A stretch of DNA of 64,000 bases, taken from positions 1-64,000 of the forward strand of contig CAMVTO010000005.1 of NCBI GenBank assembly GCA_947170435.1. Reading direction: 5' to 3'. Shown piece by piece: positions 6,512 to 15,617 of this stretch. The notes beneath the pieces were generated by a model. It searched no databases. It saw nothing but the letters and a program-made list of their open reading frames with translations, and was not told where the DNA came from. Within the stretch, counting starts at the first letter, position 1. Each line of letters opens with the position of its first letter. Source of the stretch: an uncultured Clostridia bacterium (GTDB lineage: Bacteria; Bacillota; Clostridia; Oscillospirales; Oscillospiraceae). Both the position numbers and the translations under genes were made by a program.

Positions 6512-8947
6512 TTATGCGCGGTGCGGCACGTCCCAGATGGTCTCGGCGTAGTCGCAGATGGAACGGTCGGCGGCGAAGATGCCGCTGCGCGCGATGTTGA
6601 TCAGGGACATCTTGTTCCACCGCTTGGGATCGCGGTAGACCTTGCCCACGCGCTCATGCGCGGCCTTGTAGCTCTCGAAGTCCGCCAGCAGCAGGTACTC
6701 GTCGGCGGGGCAGCCGTCGCCGGAGATCAGGCGGCGGGTCAGATCGCCGTAGCTCTCACCGTCGGGGAAGCCGTCGTTGAGGAACTTCATGATCCACTTG
6801 AGATCGGGGTTGTTCATGTAGTAGTCGTAGGCGTGGTAGCCCTTCGCCTTGAGGTCGCTGACCTCCTGCGCCGTGAGACCGAAGATGAAGATGTTGTCGT
6901 CGCCGACCTGCTCGTGCATCTCCACGTTCGCGCCGTCCAGCGTACCGATGGTCAGCGCGCCGTTCATCATGAACTTCATGTTGCCGGTGCCGCTGGCTTC
7001 CTTGCCGGCGGTGGAGATCTGCTCGGAAAGCTCGCTCGCGGGCATCAGCTTCTCAGCGAGCGACACGCGGTAGTTCTCCAGAAACGCGACCTGCAGACGA
7101 TCCTTGCAGGCAGGGTCGTTGGCGACCATGTTCGCAACAGAGTTGATGAGGCGGATGATGCGCTTGGCGACGTAGTAGCCCGGCGCGGCCTTTGCGCCGA
7201 AGAGGAAGGTGCGCGGCTGGAAGTCAAAATGCGGGTCTTCCTTCATGTGCTGATAGAGGTAGATGATGTGCAGAACGTTCAGCAGCTGGCGCTTGTACTC
7301 ATGCAGGCGCTTGACCTGCACGTCGAACAGTGCGTCGGTGTTGAGCAGGATGCCGCTCTCGGCCTTGATGTAGTCGGCAAAGCGCAGCTTGTTGTCACGC
7401 TTGATCTGGCCGAGGCGCTCCAGCACAGCAGCGTCGTCCGCGTGCTTTTCCAGCTCCTTGAGCTTGTAGGCGTGGATCAGATAATCGTCGCTGCCGTCGG
7501 TGCAGTCGCGGATCAGCTTATCCAGCTCCGGGTTGATCTCGGAGAGCCAGCGGCGGTGGTCGATGCCGTTGGTGACGTTCTTGAACTTGCTCGGCTCGAG
7601 ACGATAAGCGTCGGCAAAGACATCGTGCTTGAGGATCTCAGAGTGCAGCGCGCTCACGCCGTTGACGGCATAGCAGGCGCAAATGCAGAGGTTCGCCATG
7701 CGCACCTCGTTATCCCAGATGATCGCCATGCGCGCGACGCGGCCGTCGCCCTGACCGAAGTGGCGCTCCAGCTCAAGCTGGTAGCGGTGGGCAATCTCGC
7801 ACACGATATTCCAGATGCGCGGCAGCAGGGACTCAAAGAGCTGCTGCGGCCAGCGCTCCAGCGCTTCGGCGAGAACGGTGTGGTTGGTGTAGGCCACCGT
7901 CTTGGTGACAATGCTCCACGCCTCGTCCCACTCGTAGCCCTCTTCGTCAAGCAGAATGCGCATCATCTCGGGGATGGCCAGCGTGGGGTGCGTGTCGTTG
8001 ATCTGAATGACGTGCTTTTCGTGGAAGTTGCGCAGCGTCCCGTACTGGGCGCGATGCTTGCGCATGATGGACTGGACCGTGGCGGAGACGAAGAAGTACT
8101 GCTGGCGCAGGCGCAGGGACTTGCCCTCATAGTGGTTGTCGTCGGGGTAAAGCACCTTGGCGATGACCTCCGCCATAGCCTGCTGCTCCACAGCCTTCAA
8201 GTAGTCACCGGAGGAGTAGAGGGACATGTCGACCGGCGTGGGGGACTTGGCGTCCCACAGGCGCAGGACGTTGGTGTGGTCGGTGTTGTAGCCGGCCACG
8301 GGCATGTCGCGCGGCACGGCAAGGACACTGGTGTACTCCACATGCTCGGGATGGTTGATGTTGCCCTCCCAGTGGTCAATGATGCGGCCGCCAAACTTGA
8401 CCTCCTCGGTCTCGTCGGTACGGGTGATGAGCCAGGCGTCACCGAGGTCGAGCCAGTTGTCCGCCAGCTCCACCTGCTGTCCGTCAACGATTTTCTGCTT
8501 GAAGATGCCCAGCTCGTAGCAGATGGAATAGCCGGTGGCGGGGATCTCCAGCGTGGTCATCGCCTCAAGGTAGCAGGCGGCCAGACGGCCGAGACCGCCG
8601 TTGCCGAGGCCTGCGTCCGGCTCTGCCTCAAAGATCTCACCCGGATCGAAGCCGAGGAACTTGATGGCCTCCTTCATCGGCTGCAACACGCCGAGATTGA
8701 AGGCATTCTTCTCCAGCGAGCGGCCCATGAGAAACTCCATGGACAGGTAGTGTACCTGGCGCTGCTGGCCCAGCTGGACGAGCTTCTCCGAGGCGATGTT
8801 GTTGGTGGACATGATATCGCGCACCACCAGCGCGCACGCCTGGAACATGTGCGCCTTGGTAGCCTGCTCCGCGGTACGTCCGAAGTTGCGGCGCAGCTTG
8901 GCGAGGATTAATTGGGCCATCTGGTCCTTGCTAAAGGGATCTGCCAT
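6512..8947 (-). CDS. glgP: Glycogen/starch/alpha-glucan phosphorylase
   Basis: An 811-residue enzyme that releases glucose-1-phosphate from alpha-1,4-glucans using phosphate and pyridoxal phosphate. The cofactor-lysine motif GTGNMKFMMNGALTIGTLDG lies near residue 650, and GLGNGGLGRLAACY near 100 is the classic substrate-binding segment. Length fits the family (about 800-830). I chose the ATG of MADPFSKDQ, preceded by TAGGAGG; a start 23 codons upstream would include promoter-proximal sequence. The gene is monocistronic, with a promoter at 9007-9035, and no other glycogen genes are in the window. Confidence 0.97.
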   Translation of the reverse strand: MADPFSKDQMAQLILAKLRRNFGRTAEQATKAHMFQACALVVRDIMSTNNIASEKLVQLGQQRQVHYLSMEFLMGRSLEKNAFNLGVLQPMKEAIKFLGFDPGEIFEAEPDAGLGNGGLGRLAACYLEAMTTLEIPATGYSICYELGIFKQKIVDGQQVELADNWLDLGDAWLITRTDETEEVKFGGRIIDHWEGNINHPEHVEYTSVLAVPRDMPVAGYNTDHTNVLRLWDAKSPTPVDMSLYSSGDYLKAVEQQAMAEVIAKVLYPDDNHYEGKSLRLRQQYFFVSATVQSIMRKHRAQYGTLRNFHEKHVIQINDTHPTLAIPEMMRILLDEEGYEWDEAWSIVTKTVAYTNHTVLAEALERWPQQLFESLLPRIWNIVCEIAHRYQLELERHFGQGDGRVARMAIIWDNEVRMANLCICACYAVNGVSALHSEILKHDVFADAYRLEPSKFKNVTNGIDHRRWLSEINPELDKLIRDCTDGSDDYLIHAYKLKELEKHADDAAVLERLGQIKRDNKLRFADYIKAESGILLNTDALFDVQVKRLHEYKRQLLNVLHIIYLYQHMKEDPHFDFQPRTFLFGAKAAPGYYVAKRIIRLINSVANMVANDPACKDRLQVAFLENYRVSLAEKLMPASELSEQISTAGKEASGTGNMKFMMNGALTIGTLDGANVEMHEQVGDDNIFIFGLTAQEVSDLKAKGYHAYDYYMNNPDLKWIMKFLNDGFPDGESYGDLTRRLISGDGCPADEYLLLADFESYKAAHERVGKVYRDPKRWNKMSLINIARSGIFAADRSICDYAETIWDVPHRA

Positions 8948-9006
8948 GGTGTAGCCTCCTAAAATATGATTTGATTCGTCAAAAATCCCTAGAAATCTAC
9001 TAATAT

Positions 9007-9035
9007 ACCATACCAAAATTTTGCGGAATAGTCAA
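9007..9035 (-). promoter_or_regulatory. glgP promoter
   Basis: Minus-strand TTGACT, 17-base spacer, TATGGT, about 60 bases before the glgP start. Confidence 0.7.
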
Positions 9036-9044
9036 TTCCTAAAG

Positions 9045-9073
9045 TTGAAATGCTCGCGGAGCTGTTATATAAT
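9045..9073 (+). promoter_or_regulatory. Promoter of the moxR-like gene
   Basis: TTGAAA, 17-base spacer, TATAAT, 42 bases before the ATG at 9116. It is divergent from and adjacent to the glgP promoter. Confidence 0.85.
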
Positions 9074-9115
9074 CACTCAAACTGACAAAAAATGTGAGAT
9101 TGTGAGGACATCGGA

Positions 9116-9931
9116 ATGGAAACGGCCTTTCAGGGAACCAAAAACTACGTCGCGTCACCGGAACTGCTCGGCGCGGTGAACATCGCGACGGCGCTGCAAA
9201 AGCCCCTGCTGGTCAAGGGTGAGCCCGGCACAGGCAAGACCATGCTCGCACAGGCGGTGGCGGAGGCGTTGGGCAAGCAGCTTATCATCTGGAGCGTCAA
9301 ATCCACCACCAAGGCGCAGGACGGCCTCTACGTCTACGACGTGGTGCAGCGCCTCTATGACAGCCAGTTCGGCTCTGCCGGCGTGGATGACATCGCCAAG
9401 TACATCAAGCTCGGCAAGCTCGGCGAGGCGTTCTCCGCCGATGAACAGGTGGTGCTGCTGATCGACGAGATCGACAAGGCGGACCTTGAGTTCCCCAACG
9501 ACCTCCTGTGGGAGCTGGATAAGATGGAGTTCTATATCCCCGAGACCAAGGAGACCGTCAAAGCAAAGCACCGTCCCATCGTCATCATCACCTCCAACGC
9601 GGAAAAGGAGCTGCCGGACGCATTTTTGCGCCGCTGCATCTTCCACTATATCGCTTTCCCTGACCCGGAACAGATGGAGAAGATCGTGCGCGTCCACTTC
9701 GATCGGCTGGACGAGACGCTGCTGCGTCAGGCGATGGAGGCATTCTACTTCCTGCGCGGCATCGACTCGATCGAGAAGAAGCCCTCGACCAGCGAGTTGG
9801 TGGACTGGATTCGGGCGCTGGAACTGGGCGGTATCGACCCCAGGCGTATCGCGAAGGAGATCCCGTTCGCAGGCGTACTGCTCAAGAAGGACAAGGATGT
9901 GACCGCCATGGAGCGGCGGCTGAACCGATAA
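9116..9931 (+). CDS. MoxR-family AAA+ ATPase (isolated)
   Basis: A 271-residue AAA+ ATPase. Walker A GEPGTGKT is at 35-42, Walker B LLIDEID at 114-120, and sensor-1 Asn lies in ITSNAEKELPDAFLRRC. Members of this group act as chaperone-like ATPases that remodel partner proteins and are normally encoded beside a VWA-domain protein. Here no VWA gene is adjacent: a promoter lies directly upstream and a terminator directly downstream, so it is a single-gene unit. The fold is certain; the target is unknown. Confidence 0.9.
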   Translation: METAFQGTKNYVASPELLGAVNIATALQKPLLVKGEPGTGKTMLAQAVAEALGKQLIIWSVKSTTKAQDGLYVYDVVQRLYDSQFGSAGVDDIAKYIKLGKLGEAFSADEQVVLLIDEIDKADLEFPNDLLWELDKMEFYIPETKETVKAKHRPIVIITSNAEKELPDAFLRRCIFHYIAFPDPEQMEKIVRVHFDRLDETLLRQAMEAFYFLRGIDSIEKKPSTSELVDWIRALELGGIDPRRIAKEIPFAGVLLKKDKDVTAMERRLNR

Positions 9932-9960
9932 AACGGAGACAGGGCACAGACTTTGACAGA

Positions 9961-9988
9961 AAAAAGGACGCCAACAGGCGTCCTTTTT
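9961..9988. terminator. Bidirectional terminator
   Basis: AAAAAGGACGCC / GGCGTCCTTTTT stem with a four-base AACA loop, between the convergent moxR-like gene and the SLH protein gene. Confidence 0.92.
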
Positions 9989-9997
9989 CTTGCGCTT

Positions 9998-12151
9998 TTA
10001 CACATCGCGCTGCATGAGCCGGTAGAGCATCACGGCGGCGACGGCGCGGGTCGCGAGAGATTTCATACTGTAATTTCCCTTCACCATGCCAAAGCCCTGT
10101 GCCAGCGCGGCGTAGCCAAGGTCGCCGAGCGGGATGGAGGCAGCGTCGGGATAGGAGCAGGTATAGATGCCGATCAGGTTGGCAACCGGTCCGTAGCCGG
10201 CGCTGTTGAGCAGGATGCGGACCAGATCGCCGCGGAATACCAGCGCGTCGTCGGCGCGTTCGCCGCGCGTCAGCGCACCCATGCGGTAGGCGGTCTCGTA
10301 GACGTTGTCGCGCTCCTCGGCGGGGGCGTTGTCTGCGTCGACGCAGTAGCCGCGGCTGGACGCGATCAACGCCACCAGCTCCCACTGCGTGAGCTGCTTG
10401 TCGGGACGGAACGCCTCGGCGGCGTAGCCCACACCGCACTCCGCGAGCGTGTTGATCTCCTTCGCCGCCCAGTGCTTCGCCACGTCGTTGTAGGCGAGCT
10501 TGCCGTCGGACTGCGGAAGTTCCACGGGTTTGCCGGTCTTGGCGTCGATGCCGGGGAAGTAGCCCTCGCGCTCAAGGCCGTAGGTGAGCAGCAGCGTGCG
10601 GAAGCTGCGGTAGCCGATGTCGATGAGCTTCGCCTCGGCGGGGACGGATTTGCTCAGCTCCTTGGGCTGGGAGCGGTAGGCGAGTACCACGTCGTAGGTG
10701 CTCATCCACGCGTCCAGCGCGGCGGCTTCGCCGACGATGCCGTCGGTGGCGTCGAACGCGATCTTCTCGTCATAGGCATAGCTGACGCCGACCACCGCGC
10801 CGCTCATGCGGTCGATCTGGACGGTGCAGCTGTTGGCGGGGAAGAAGTATCCGTTCACCTTGCGTGCAAACGTGAAGCCGTAGCTCGGCGCGCCGTCGGC
10901 GGTGCGATCTTCGGTTGCATAGAGCGCGAACGCGCCCGCGTGGTCGGTGAAGCGCTGGAGAAACGCCTCTGCGGAACTCTGCGCGGCGGCGGGGGCCACG
11001 GCGCTCTTCACGTCCTTATCCCAGCGGTTGTAGGAGTAGAGGGACTCCACCTTGCCGCTGCGTGCGTCCACGGTGAAGCTGCGGGTGGCGATGTAGCCGT
11101 CCTCATCCTCCGGCGCGGCGTACTGGATGGAGCAGAGCACGCGCTCCGCCTCACCATCCTTGACCAGCCGGTAGTTGGCGCGGGAGAGGGAGAAACCGTC
11201 GAGCTTGTACGCGCTCTCGGCGCGGATCGCCTTGTCCAGCGCGGCGCTGTCCAGCACGCCCTCCAGCTTTTCGATGCCGCTCAGCTCCGCCTGCGTCAGC
11301 GCGCGCTTGGAGTCGCCGGCGTCCATGTCGGCCTCCTCGGTGGCGGCAGGGGACGCGCCGTTGTATAGGATTATATCCCCGTCGGGCTTGACCAGCTTGC
11401 CGGTCTGCGCGTCCACATACTGCTCCTGGTAGTCCTTGGGGACGTAGCGCAGCACCGCCTTTGCCGCGTCGTTTTCGTCCGTGACGTAGATCAGCTCCAG
11501 CTTGAGCGTATCCTTGAGCGCCTTGGCAGCGGCGTCCTTTGTGATCGCGGGCTTTGCCGACGGCACGTTGCCGAGGAACGAGTTCGCGAGCGCGTCACGG
11601 TAGAACGAGGAAACGGCGTTGTCGCTGCCGCGCACCGCAATGTTGTAGTTGAGCGGCGAGGGCAGGCCGTTGAGCAGGATCCTGCCGTTGAAACGGGTGA
11701 CGGAGCTGCCCAGCTGCGCGGTGGAGATGGGGTCGCCCAGCTTGACTGATTCGGTCTTGCCGTCGAGCACCTTTTTGAGGAACGTCTCCGCAGCGGCCTT
11801 TGCTTTGGCGGCGTCCGCCTTGGGCAACGTGGGCAGGGTGTTGCCGTAGTTGTAGCGCTCCGGCTCGGCGTCGTTGCGGAAGTAGTTGATGATGGTGCCG
11901 TCCTCCAGCGCCTCAATATTGAGGTTGGAGCCGTTGCCGCTCCATCGGAGCGTCCAGACCATGCCCAGCTCCTGCTCGTACACGTCGCCGGAAAAGTCGG
12001 TGTAGGCTTCGGTGTCAAGGTCGAGCGTGTCCTTGACCGCCTGCGTCACGCGCGCGAGCCGCGCGTCGGCGGTCTCCGCCGCCGCCATGGCGGGGACGCA
12101 CAGCGCCGTCAGCAGCGCCGCGGTGAGAAGAAATGCGGTAAAACGATGCAT
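9998..12151 (-). CDS. Secreted YcdB/PepSY-repeat protein with SLH domain
   Basis: A 717-residue exported protein. MHRFTAFLLTAALLTALCVP followed by AMAAA is a clear signal peptide with a cleavage site near residue 24. The middle part has repeated PepSY-like units (KADAAKAKAAAETFLKKVL; later SAEAFLQRFTDHAGAFAL) as found in YcdB/YcdC-type proteins, thought to bind or inhibit extracellular peptidases. An SLH-type segment (YNDVAKHWAAKEINTLAECG) lies near residue 565, with a second, weaker one to the C-terminus. SLH domains tether proteins to secondary cell-wall polymer, so it should be wall-attached. Start chosen at the ATG with AGGGAGGA ahead. Confidence 0.85.
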   Translation of the reverse strand: MHRFTAFLLTAALLTALCVPAMAAAETADARLARVTQAVKDTLDLDTEAYTDFSGDVYEQELGMVWTLRWSGNGSNLNIEALEDGTIINYFRNDAEPERYNYGNTLPTLPKADAAKAKAAAETFLKKVLDGKTESVKLGDPISTAQLGSSVTRFNGRILLNGLPSPLNYNIAVRGSDNAVSSFYRDALANSFLGNVPSAKPAITKDAAAKALKDTLKLELIYVTDENDAAKAVLRYVPKDYQEQYVDAQTGKLVKPDGDIILYNGASPAATEEADMDAGDSKRALTQAELSGIEKLEGVLDSAALDKAIRAESAYKLDGFSLSRANYRLVKDGEAERVLCSIQYAAPEDEDGYIATRSFTVDARSGKVESLYSYNRWDKDVKSAVAPAAAQSSAEAFLQRFTDHAGAFALYATEDRTADGAPSYGFTFARKVNGYFFPANSCTVQIDRMSGAVVGVSYAYDEKIAFDATDGIVGEAAALDAWMSTYDVVLAYRSQPKELSKSVPAEAKLIDIGYRSFRTLLLTYGLEREGYFPGIDAKTGKPVELPQSDGKLAYNDVAKHWAAKEINTLAECGVGYAAEAFRPDKQLTQWELVALIASSRGYCVDADNAPAEERDNVYETAYRMGALTRGERADDALVFRGDLVRILLNSAGYGPVANLIGIYTCSYPDAASIPLGDLGYAALAQGFGMVKGNYSMKSLATRAVAAVMLYRLMQRDV

Positions 12152-12182
12152 GGTGAAATCCTCCCTATCATTTGTGATAATC

Positions 12183-12221
12183 AATCAGACGGAACAAGCC
12201 TCGCGTTTGTTCCGCCTGATT
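12183..12221. terminator. Hairpin between SLH protein gene and ppaC
   Basis: Fifteen-base arms AATCAGACGGAACAA and TTGTTCCGCCTGATT (one G-U pair) lie between the ppaC stop and the SLH gene start. A T run follows only on the plus strand, so for the leftward ppaC transcript it is an imperfect terminator. Confidence 0.5.
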
Positions 12222-12228
12222 GCGTTTT

Positions 12229-13914
12229 TTATAAATCGGTTTCGTGTTTCATCGTATCAATGAGCTTCGGGATGAACTGCTTTTTGCGGCTCACCACACC
12301 GGGCAGCTCCGCCACGCCGTCCTTCACCTCGGCGTCAAAGCCGTGGGTAACGAGGATTTCCGCGCCCTTGCCCGTCATGAGCACCTCGCTGGACGCGCCG
12401 CGCACGTCGGTAAAGAGGTAGTACACAAAGTCCAGCCCCTGCTTCTCGCGCGCGGTTTCGAGATACGGTCCCACCAGCGCCTCGGCGGCCTTGCGGTTTT
12501 TCTCGCTCATATAGCTGCCCTGTCCCACGCCAAAGTGGAACCGGCCGCTGTTGAACACCTTGTAGTCGGTGCCGAAGATCTGCTCGGCGGTCTCACCGCT
12601 GATGTCGCCGCCGTGCTCGAACATCTCGTCGGCGTAGGCCTCCAGCTCCACACCGGCGATGACCGCGAGCTTGCGCGCCACGCGCTCGTCGAGCGGCGTG
12701 CAGGTGGGGGAGCGGAACATCAGCGTATCGGAGAGAATTGCGGAGAGCATCAGTCCCGCGGTCTGCTTGTCGATGGCAATGTCGTTTTCCTGATACATCT
12801 GATAGATGATGGTGCAGGTGCAGCCCACCGGCATGTTGCGGAAGTACACGGGATTGTCGGTCTCCAGCGAGCCGATGCGGTGGTGGTCGATGATCTCCAG
12901 CACCTCGGCCTCCTCCAGCCCCTCCGCCGCCTGGGACTTCTCGTTGTGGTCGACGAGGATGAGCTGCTTTTTGTGCAGGTTCAGCAGGTTGCGGCGGGAG
13001 ACCACGCCGAGGTACTTACCGTCGTCACCCAACACGGGGAAGTAACGGTGGCGCACGCTTCCCATGATCTTCGTCGCCGCCTCCACGGAGGTGTTGAGGG
13101 TGAAGGTCATGAGGTCGTCTTTTTTCATGTAGTAGCTGATCGGCGCCGCCTGCGGCATGATCTGGCCCGTGGCATAGGTGTTCAGCGGCGTACTGATGAT
13201 CATGCAGTCGTTCTCCTCGGCGAGCATCCGCAGCGTCTTGGAAACCTTGGAGTCTGCGCCGACGACGATGCAGCCCGCCTCCATCTCAATGGCGGTGAGC
13301 TGGCTTTCGCTGCGATTGCTGACGATCACCACGTCGCCCTTTTTGATGGCGCGCTCCATCATCTCGGAGTTGCCCGCGCCAATGATGATGCGCCCCTCGA
13401 TGCGCTTGAGCGCGGGATCACCCACCAGCACCGTGCCGTCGATGGTGTCGATGAGGTTCTGATAGGTCGTTTCCGCCTTGGCAAGGATGTAGGGGTCGAT
13501 GCCGTCCATGTTGGCAGTGGCGACATCCTTGACCGTAATGAGCCCCTTGAGGTTCTTTTCGCCGTCGATCACGCACAGCGTGTCGAGATTCTGATCACGC
13601 ATCCGTGTCCATGCCTCGCGCAGGCTCAGCGCGCCGTCCACACCCTCGGCGAGGCGGATGTCCACATCGCGTACCTGCGGGCTGACGTCCGTATAGAGCT
13701 GCGGCAGCTCCGCACCGAAGTAGTCCAGCACGAACCGCGTCTCGCGGTTGAGCTCTCCTGCGCGGCAGGGCTTATAGGAGCGATCCGGGTCGATGGCGTT
13801 TTTGAGCCGGGTATAGGAGATGGCGGCACAAATCGAGTCCGTGTCGGGGTTTCTGTGGCCGATGACCTTGACCGCGTGGAAGTTGGGGCGGGAATAATCG
13901 TTGCTTTTCGGCAT
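12229..13914 (-). CDS. ppaC: Manganese-dependent family II inorganic pyrophosphatase with CBS and DRTGG domains
   Basis: A 561-residue CBS-type family II pyrophosphatase that hydrolyses pyrophosphate to phosphate and is regulated by adenine nucleotides through its CBS pair. DHH-phosphatase motifs are VIGHRNPDTDSICAA near 17-31, VDHNEKSQ, and IIDHHRIGSLETD. A CBS domain follows the first catalytic segment (LREAWTRMRDQNLDTLCVID, about 98-117), a DRTGG domain sits near 190-290, a second CBS copy near 300, and the DHHA2 domain forms the C-terminus (RFHFGVGQGSY to TGKGAEIL). The length agrees with Clostridial CBS-PPases (about 550). Single gene. Confidence 0.95.
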   Translation of the reverse strand: MPKSNDYSRPNFHAVKVIGHRNPDTDSICAAISYTRLKNAIDPDRSYKPCRAGELNRETRFVLDYFGAELPQLYTDVSPQVRDVDIRLAEGVDGALSLREAWTRMRDQNLDTLCVIDGEKNLKGLITVKDVATANMDGIDPYILAKAETTYQNLIDTIDGTVLVGDPALKRIEGRIIIGAGNSEMMERAIKKGDVVIVSNRSESQLTAIEMEAGCIVVGADSKVSKTLRMLAEENDCMIISTPLNTYATGQIMPQAAPISYYMKKDDLMTFTLNTSVEAATKIMGSVRHRYFPVLGDDGKYLGVVSRRNLLNLHKKQLILVDHNEKSQAAEGLEEAEVLEIIDHHRIGSLETDNPVYFRNMPVGCTCTIIYQMYQENDIAIDKQTAGLMLSAILSDTLMFRSPTCTPLDERVARKLAVIAGVELEAYADEMFEHGGDISGETAEQIFGTDYKVFNSGRFHFGVGQGSYMSEKNRKAAEALVGPYLETAREKQGLDFVYYLFTDVRGASSEVLMTGKGAEILVTHGFDAEVKDGVAELPGVVSRKKQFIPKLIDTMKHETDL

Positions 13915-13992
13915 GTACTCACACCTTTCTGCCGATTGATTTCTTGCATTTCAATGTATCATGGAAACCGGAAAAAGTCCACGGGAAAAATG

Positions 13993-14023
13993 AAAATGCC
14001 GCTGCCTTTCGCAGCGGCATTTT
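13993..14023 (-). terminator. Terminator of the sodium symporter gene
   Basis: AAAATGCCGCTGC / GCAGCGGCATTTT stem with five-base loop, nine bases past the symporter stop, followed by T-rich sequence on the minus strand. Confidence 0.9.
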
Positions 14024-14031
14024 GACGGATT

Positions 14032-15435
14032 TCAGGAAAGCGTCGTGCCGGTGAACAGACTCACCGCGAGGATCACGATGATCGCAATGGGCGCGACAAA
14101 CTTGATGAGGAAGCTGTACGCCTTGGCGAGCTTGAACTTCACGCCGCAGCGCTCCACCTCGGCGATGGCGCTCTCGGGCTTCCACGTCCAGCCGACGAAC
14201 ACGCAGGTGCCCAACGCGCACAGCGGGATCATGATACGGTCGGTGAGGAATTCCATCGCGTCGCACAGCGGCGGGAACGTCACGCCGTTGGCGAAGTCAA
14301 ACCAGATGCCCTTGAGGTCGAATGCGGCCTGAGAGCAGGTGTAGAGGCAGCCGATGACAAACATCGCGCCGCAGGTGAGCAGCGTCGTGAACGTGCGACT
14401 CCAGTGCAGACGCTCAATGAGGAACGCCACAATGCCCTCGATGAGAGACACGGTGGAGGTCAGCGCCGCGAACAGCAGCAGCAGGTAGAACAGGAAGCCG
14501 AAGAATACGCCGCCCGGCATGTGCTCAAACACGCCCGCAAGCGACACGAACGCAAAGCCGCCGCCCTTGCCCACGCCATCGGGGCCGAGGGTCGCGAACA
14601 CGGCGGGGATGACGATGAAGCCGGCGATGACGGCAACCAGCGTGTCCATCGTGCATACCAGCGCGGTGTTGCGGCTGATGTTCTCCTCTTTGGACAGGTA
14701 CGAGCCATAGGTCACCATGATGGACATGCCCAGCGACAGCGAGTAGAACGCCTGAGACAGCGCGATGAGGAATGTCTGCGGCGAAACCTTCTTCGCGTCG
14801 ATGGAGAGCATGTACTTGAGACCCTCGCCCGCGCCGGGCAGGGTCGCCGCGCGGACAAAGAGGACGATCAGAATGAGGAACAACGCCGGCATACCGATCT
14901 TATTGAACTTCTCAATGCCGCCCTCGACACCCTTGATGATGACGATCGCGCAGATCGCCATAAAGATGAAGGCGAAGATGATGACGGTCAGCGGGAAGAA
15001 GGTCGTACCCGCCGCGGCATCGTAGCCGAGCATGTTGTAGAAATAACCCAGCGGATCGCCGTAGACCTTGCCAGACTCCGTGACATAGCTCGCGACATAG
15101 CGCAGCACCCAGCCGCCGACGTGGGAATAATAGCAGGTGATGATGAACGCCACGGCCCAGCCCATCCAGCCGACCCAGGTGTAGCCCTTGTGACCCAGCT
15201 TGCGGAAGGAGTCGACGACGTTTGCCTGACTGGCGCGGCCGACGGACAGCTCCGAGAGCATCGCCGGCATACCGATGAGCGGCACAATCAGCAGGTACAT
15301 GAGCAGGAACGCTCCACCGCCGCCCTCAAAGGCCTTGCCGGGGAACTTCCAGATGTTGCCGAGACCGACAGCGGAGCCGGCGGCGGCAAGAATGAAGCCG
15401 AGCTTGCTGCTCCATTGCGCACGGTTATTTTCCAT
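14032..15435 (-). CDS. Neurotransmitter:sodium symporter (SNF/NSS family) transporter
   Basis: A 467-residue, LeuT-fold membrane carrier that takes up amino acids or related amines with sodium. The start motif SSKLGFILAAAGSAVGLGNI in TM1 contains the conserved Na+/substrate-binding unwound segment, followed by WKFP. Many further hydrophobic segments fit about 11-12 TM helices. I chose the ATG of MENNRAQW with GGGAGAG upstream; the frame is open 28 codons further but that stretch is AT-rich promoter-like sequence. Substrate cannot be told from sequence by eye; Firmicute relatives carry tryptophan, tyrosine or other amino acids. Confidence 0.94.
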   Translation of the reverse strand: MENNRAQWSSKLGFILAAAGSAVGLGNIWKFPGKAFEGGGGAFLLMYLLIVPLIGMPAMLSELSVGRASQANVVDSFRKLGHKGYTWVGWMGWAVAFIITCYYSHVGGWVLRYVASYVTESGKVYGDPLGYFYNMLGYDAAAGTTFFPLTVIIFAFIFMAICAIVIIKGVEGGIEKFNKIGMPALFLILIVLFVRAATLPGAGEGLKYMLSIDAKKVSPQTFLIALSQAFYSLSLGMSIMVTYGSYLSKEENISRNTALVCTMDTLVAVIAGFIVIPAVFATLGPDGVGKGGGFAFVSLAGVFEHMPGGVFFGFLFYLLLLFAALTSTVSLIEGIVAFLIERLHWSRTFTTLLTCGAMFVIGCLYTCSQAAFDLKGIWFDFANGVTFPPLCDAMEFLTDRIMIPLCALGTCVFVGWTWKPESAIAEVERCGVKFKLAKAYSFLIKFVAPIAIIVILAVSLFTGTTLS

Positions 15436-15565
15436 GATGCTTGATCTCTCCCTTGCTTTGCGAAGTTTCGCAAAAAATTTATACAATTCTACATGAATTG
15501 TCCACTTTTGTAAAATCAAGATACATAATACAAACCATTAAAAAATATAATCTAAATTCTCGCTC

Positions 15566-15594
15566 TTGAGAAAACGATCCATCTCCGCTATAAT
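15566..15594 (+). promoter_or_regulatory. Promoter of the HAD-acyP unit
   Basis: TTGAGA, 17-base spacer, TATAAT, 23 bases before the start codon region at 15618. Confidence 0.87.
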
Positions 15595-15617
15595 CAGGAA
15601 AAACAACTGGGGAGGGC

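Noticed and set aside
6455-8911. A plus-strand open frame of 818 codons opposite glgP
   Set aside because: glgP is unmistakable on the other strand; the antisense product has only Val/Leu/Asp/His-rich filler and starts at the terminator.
12244-14025. A plus-strand frame of 593 codons opposite ppaC
   Set aside because: Shadow of ppaC with the same biased composition; it runs through the symporter terminator.
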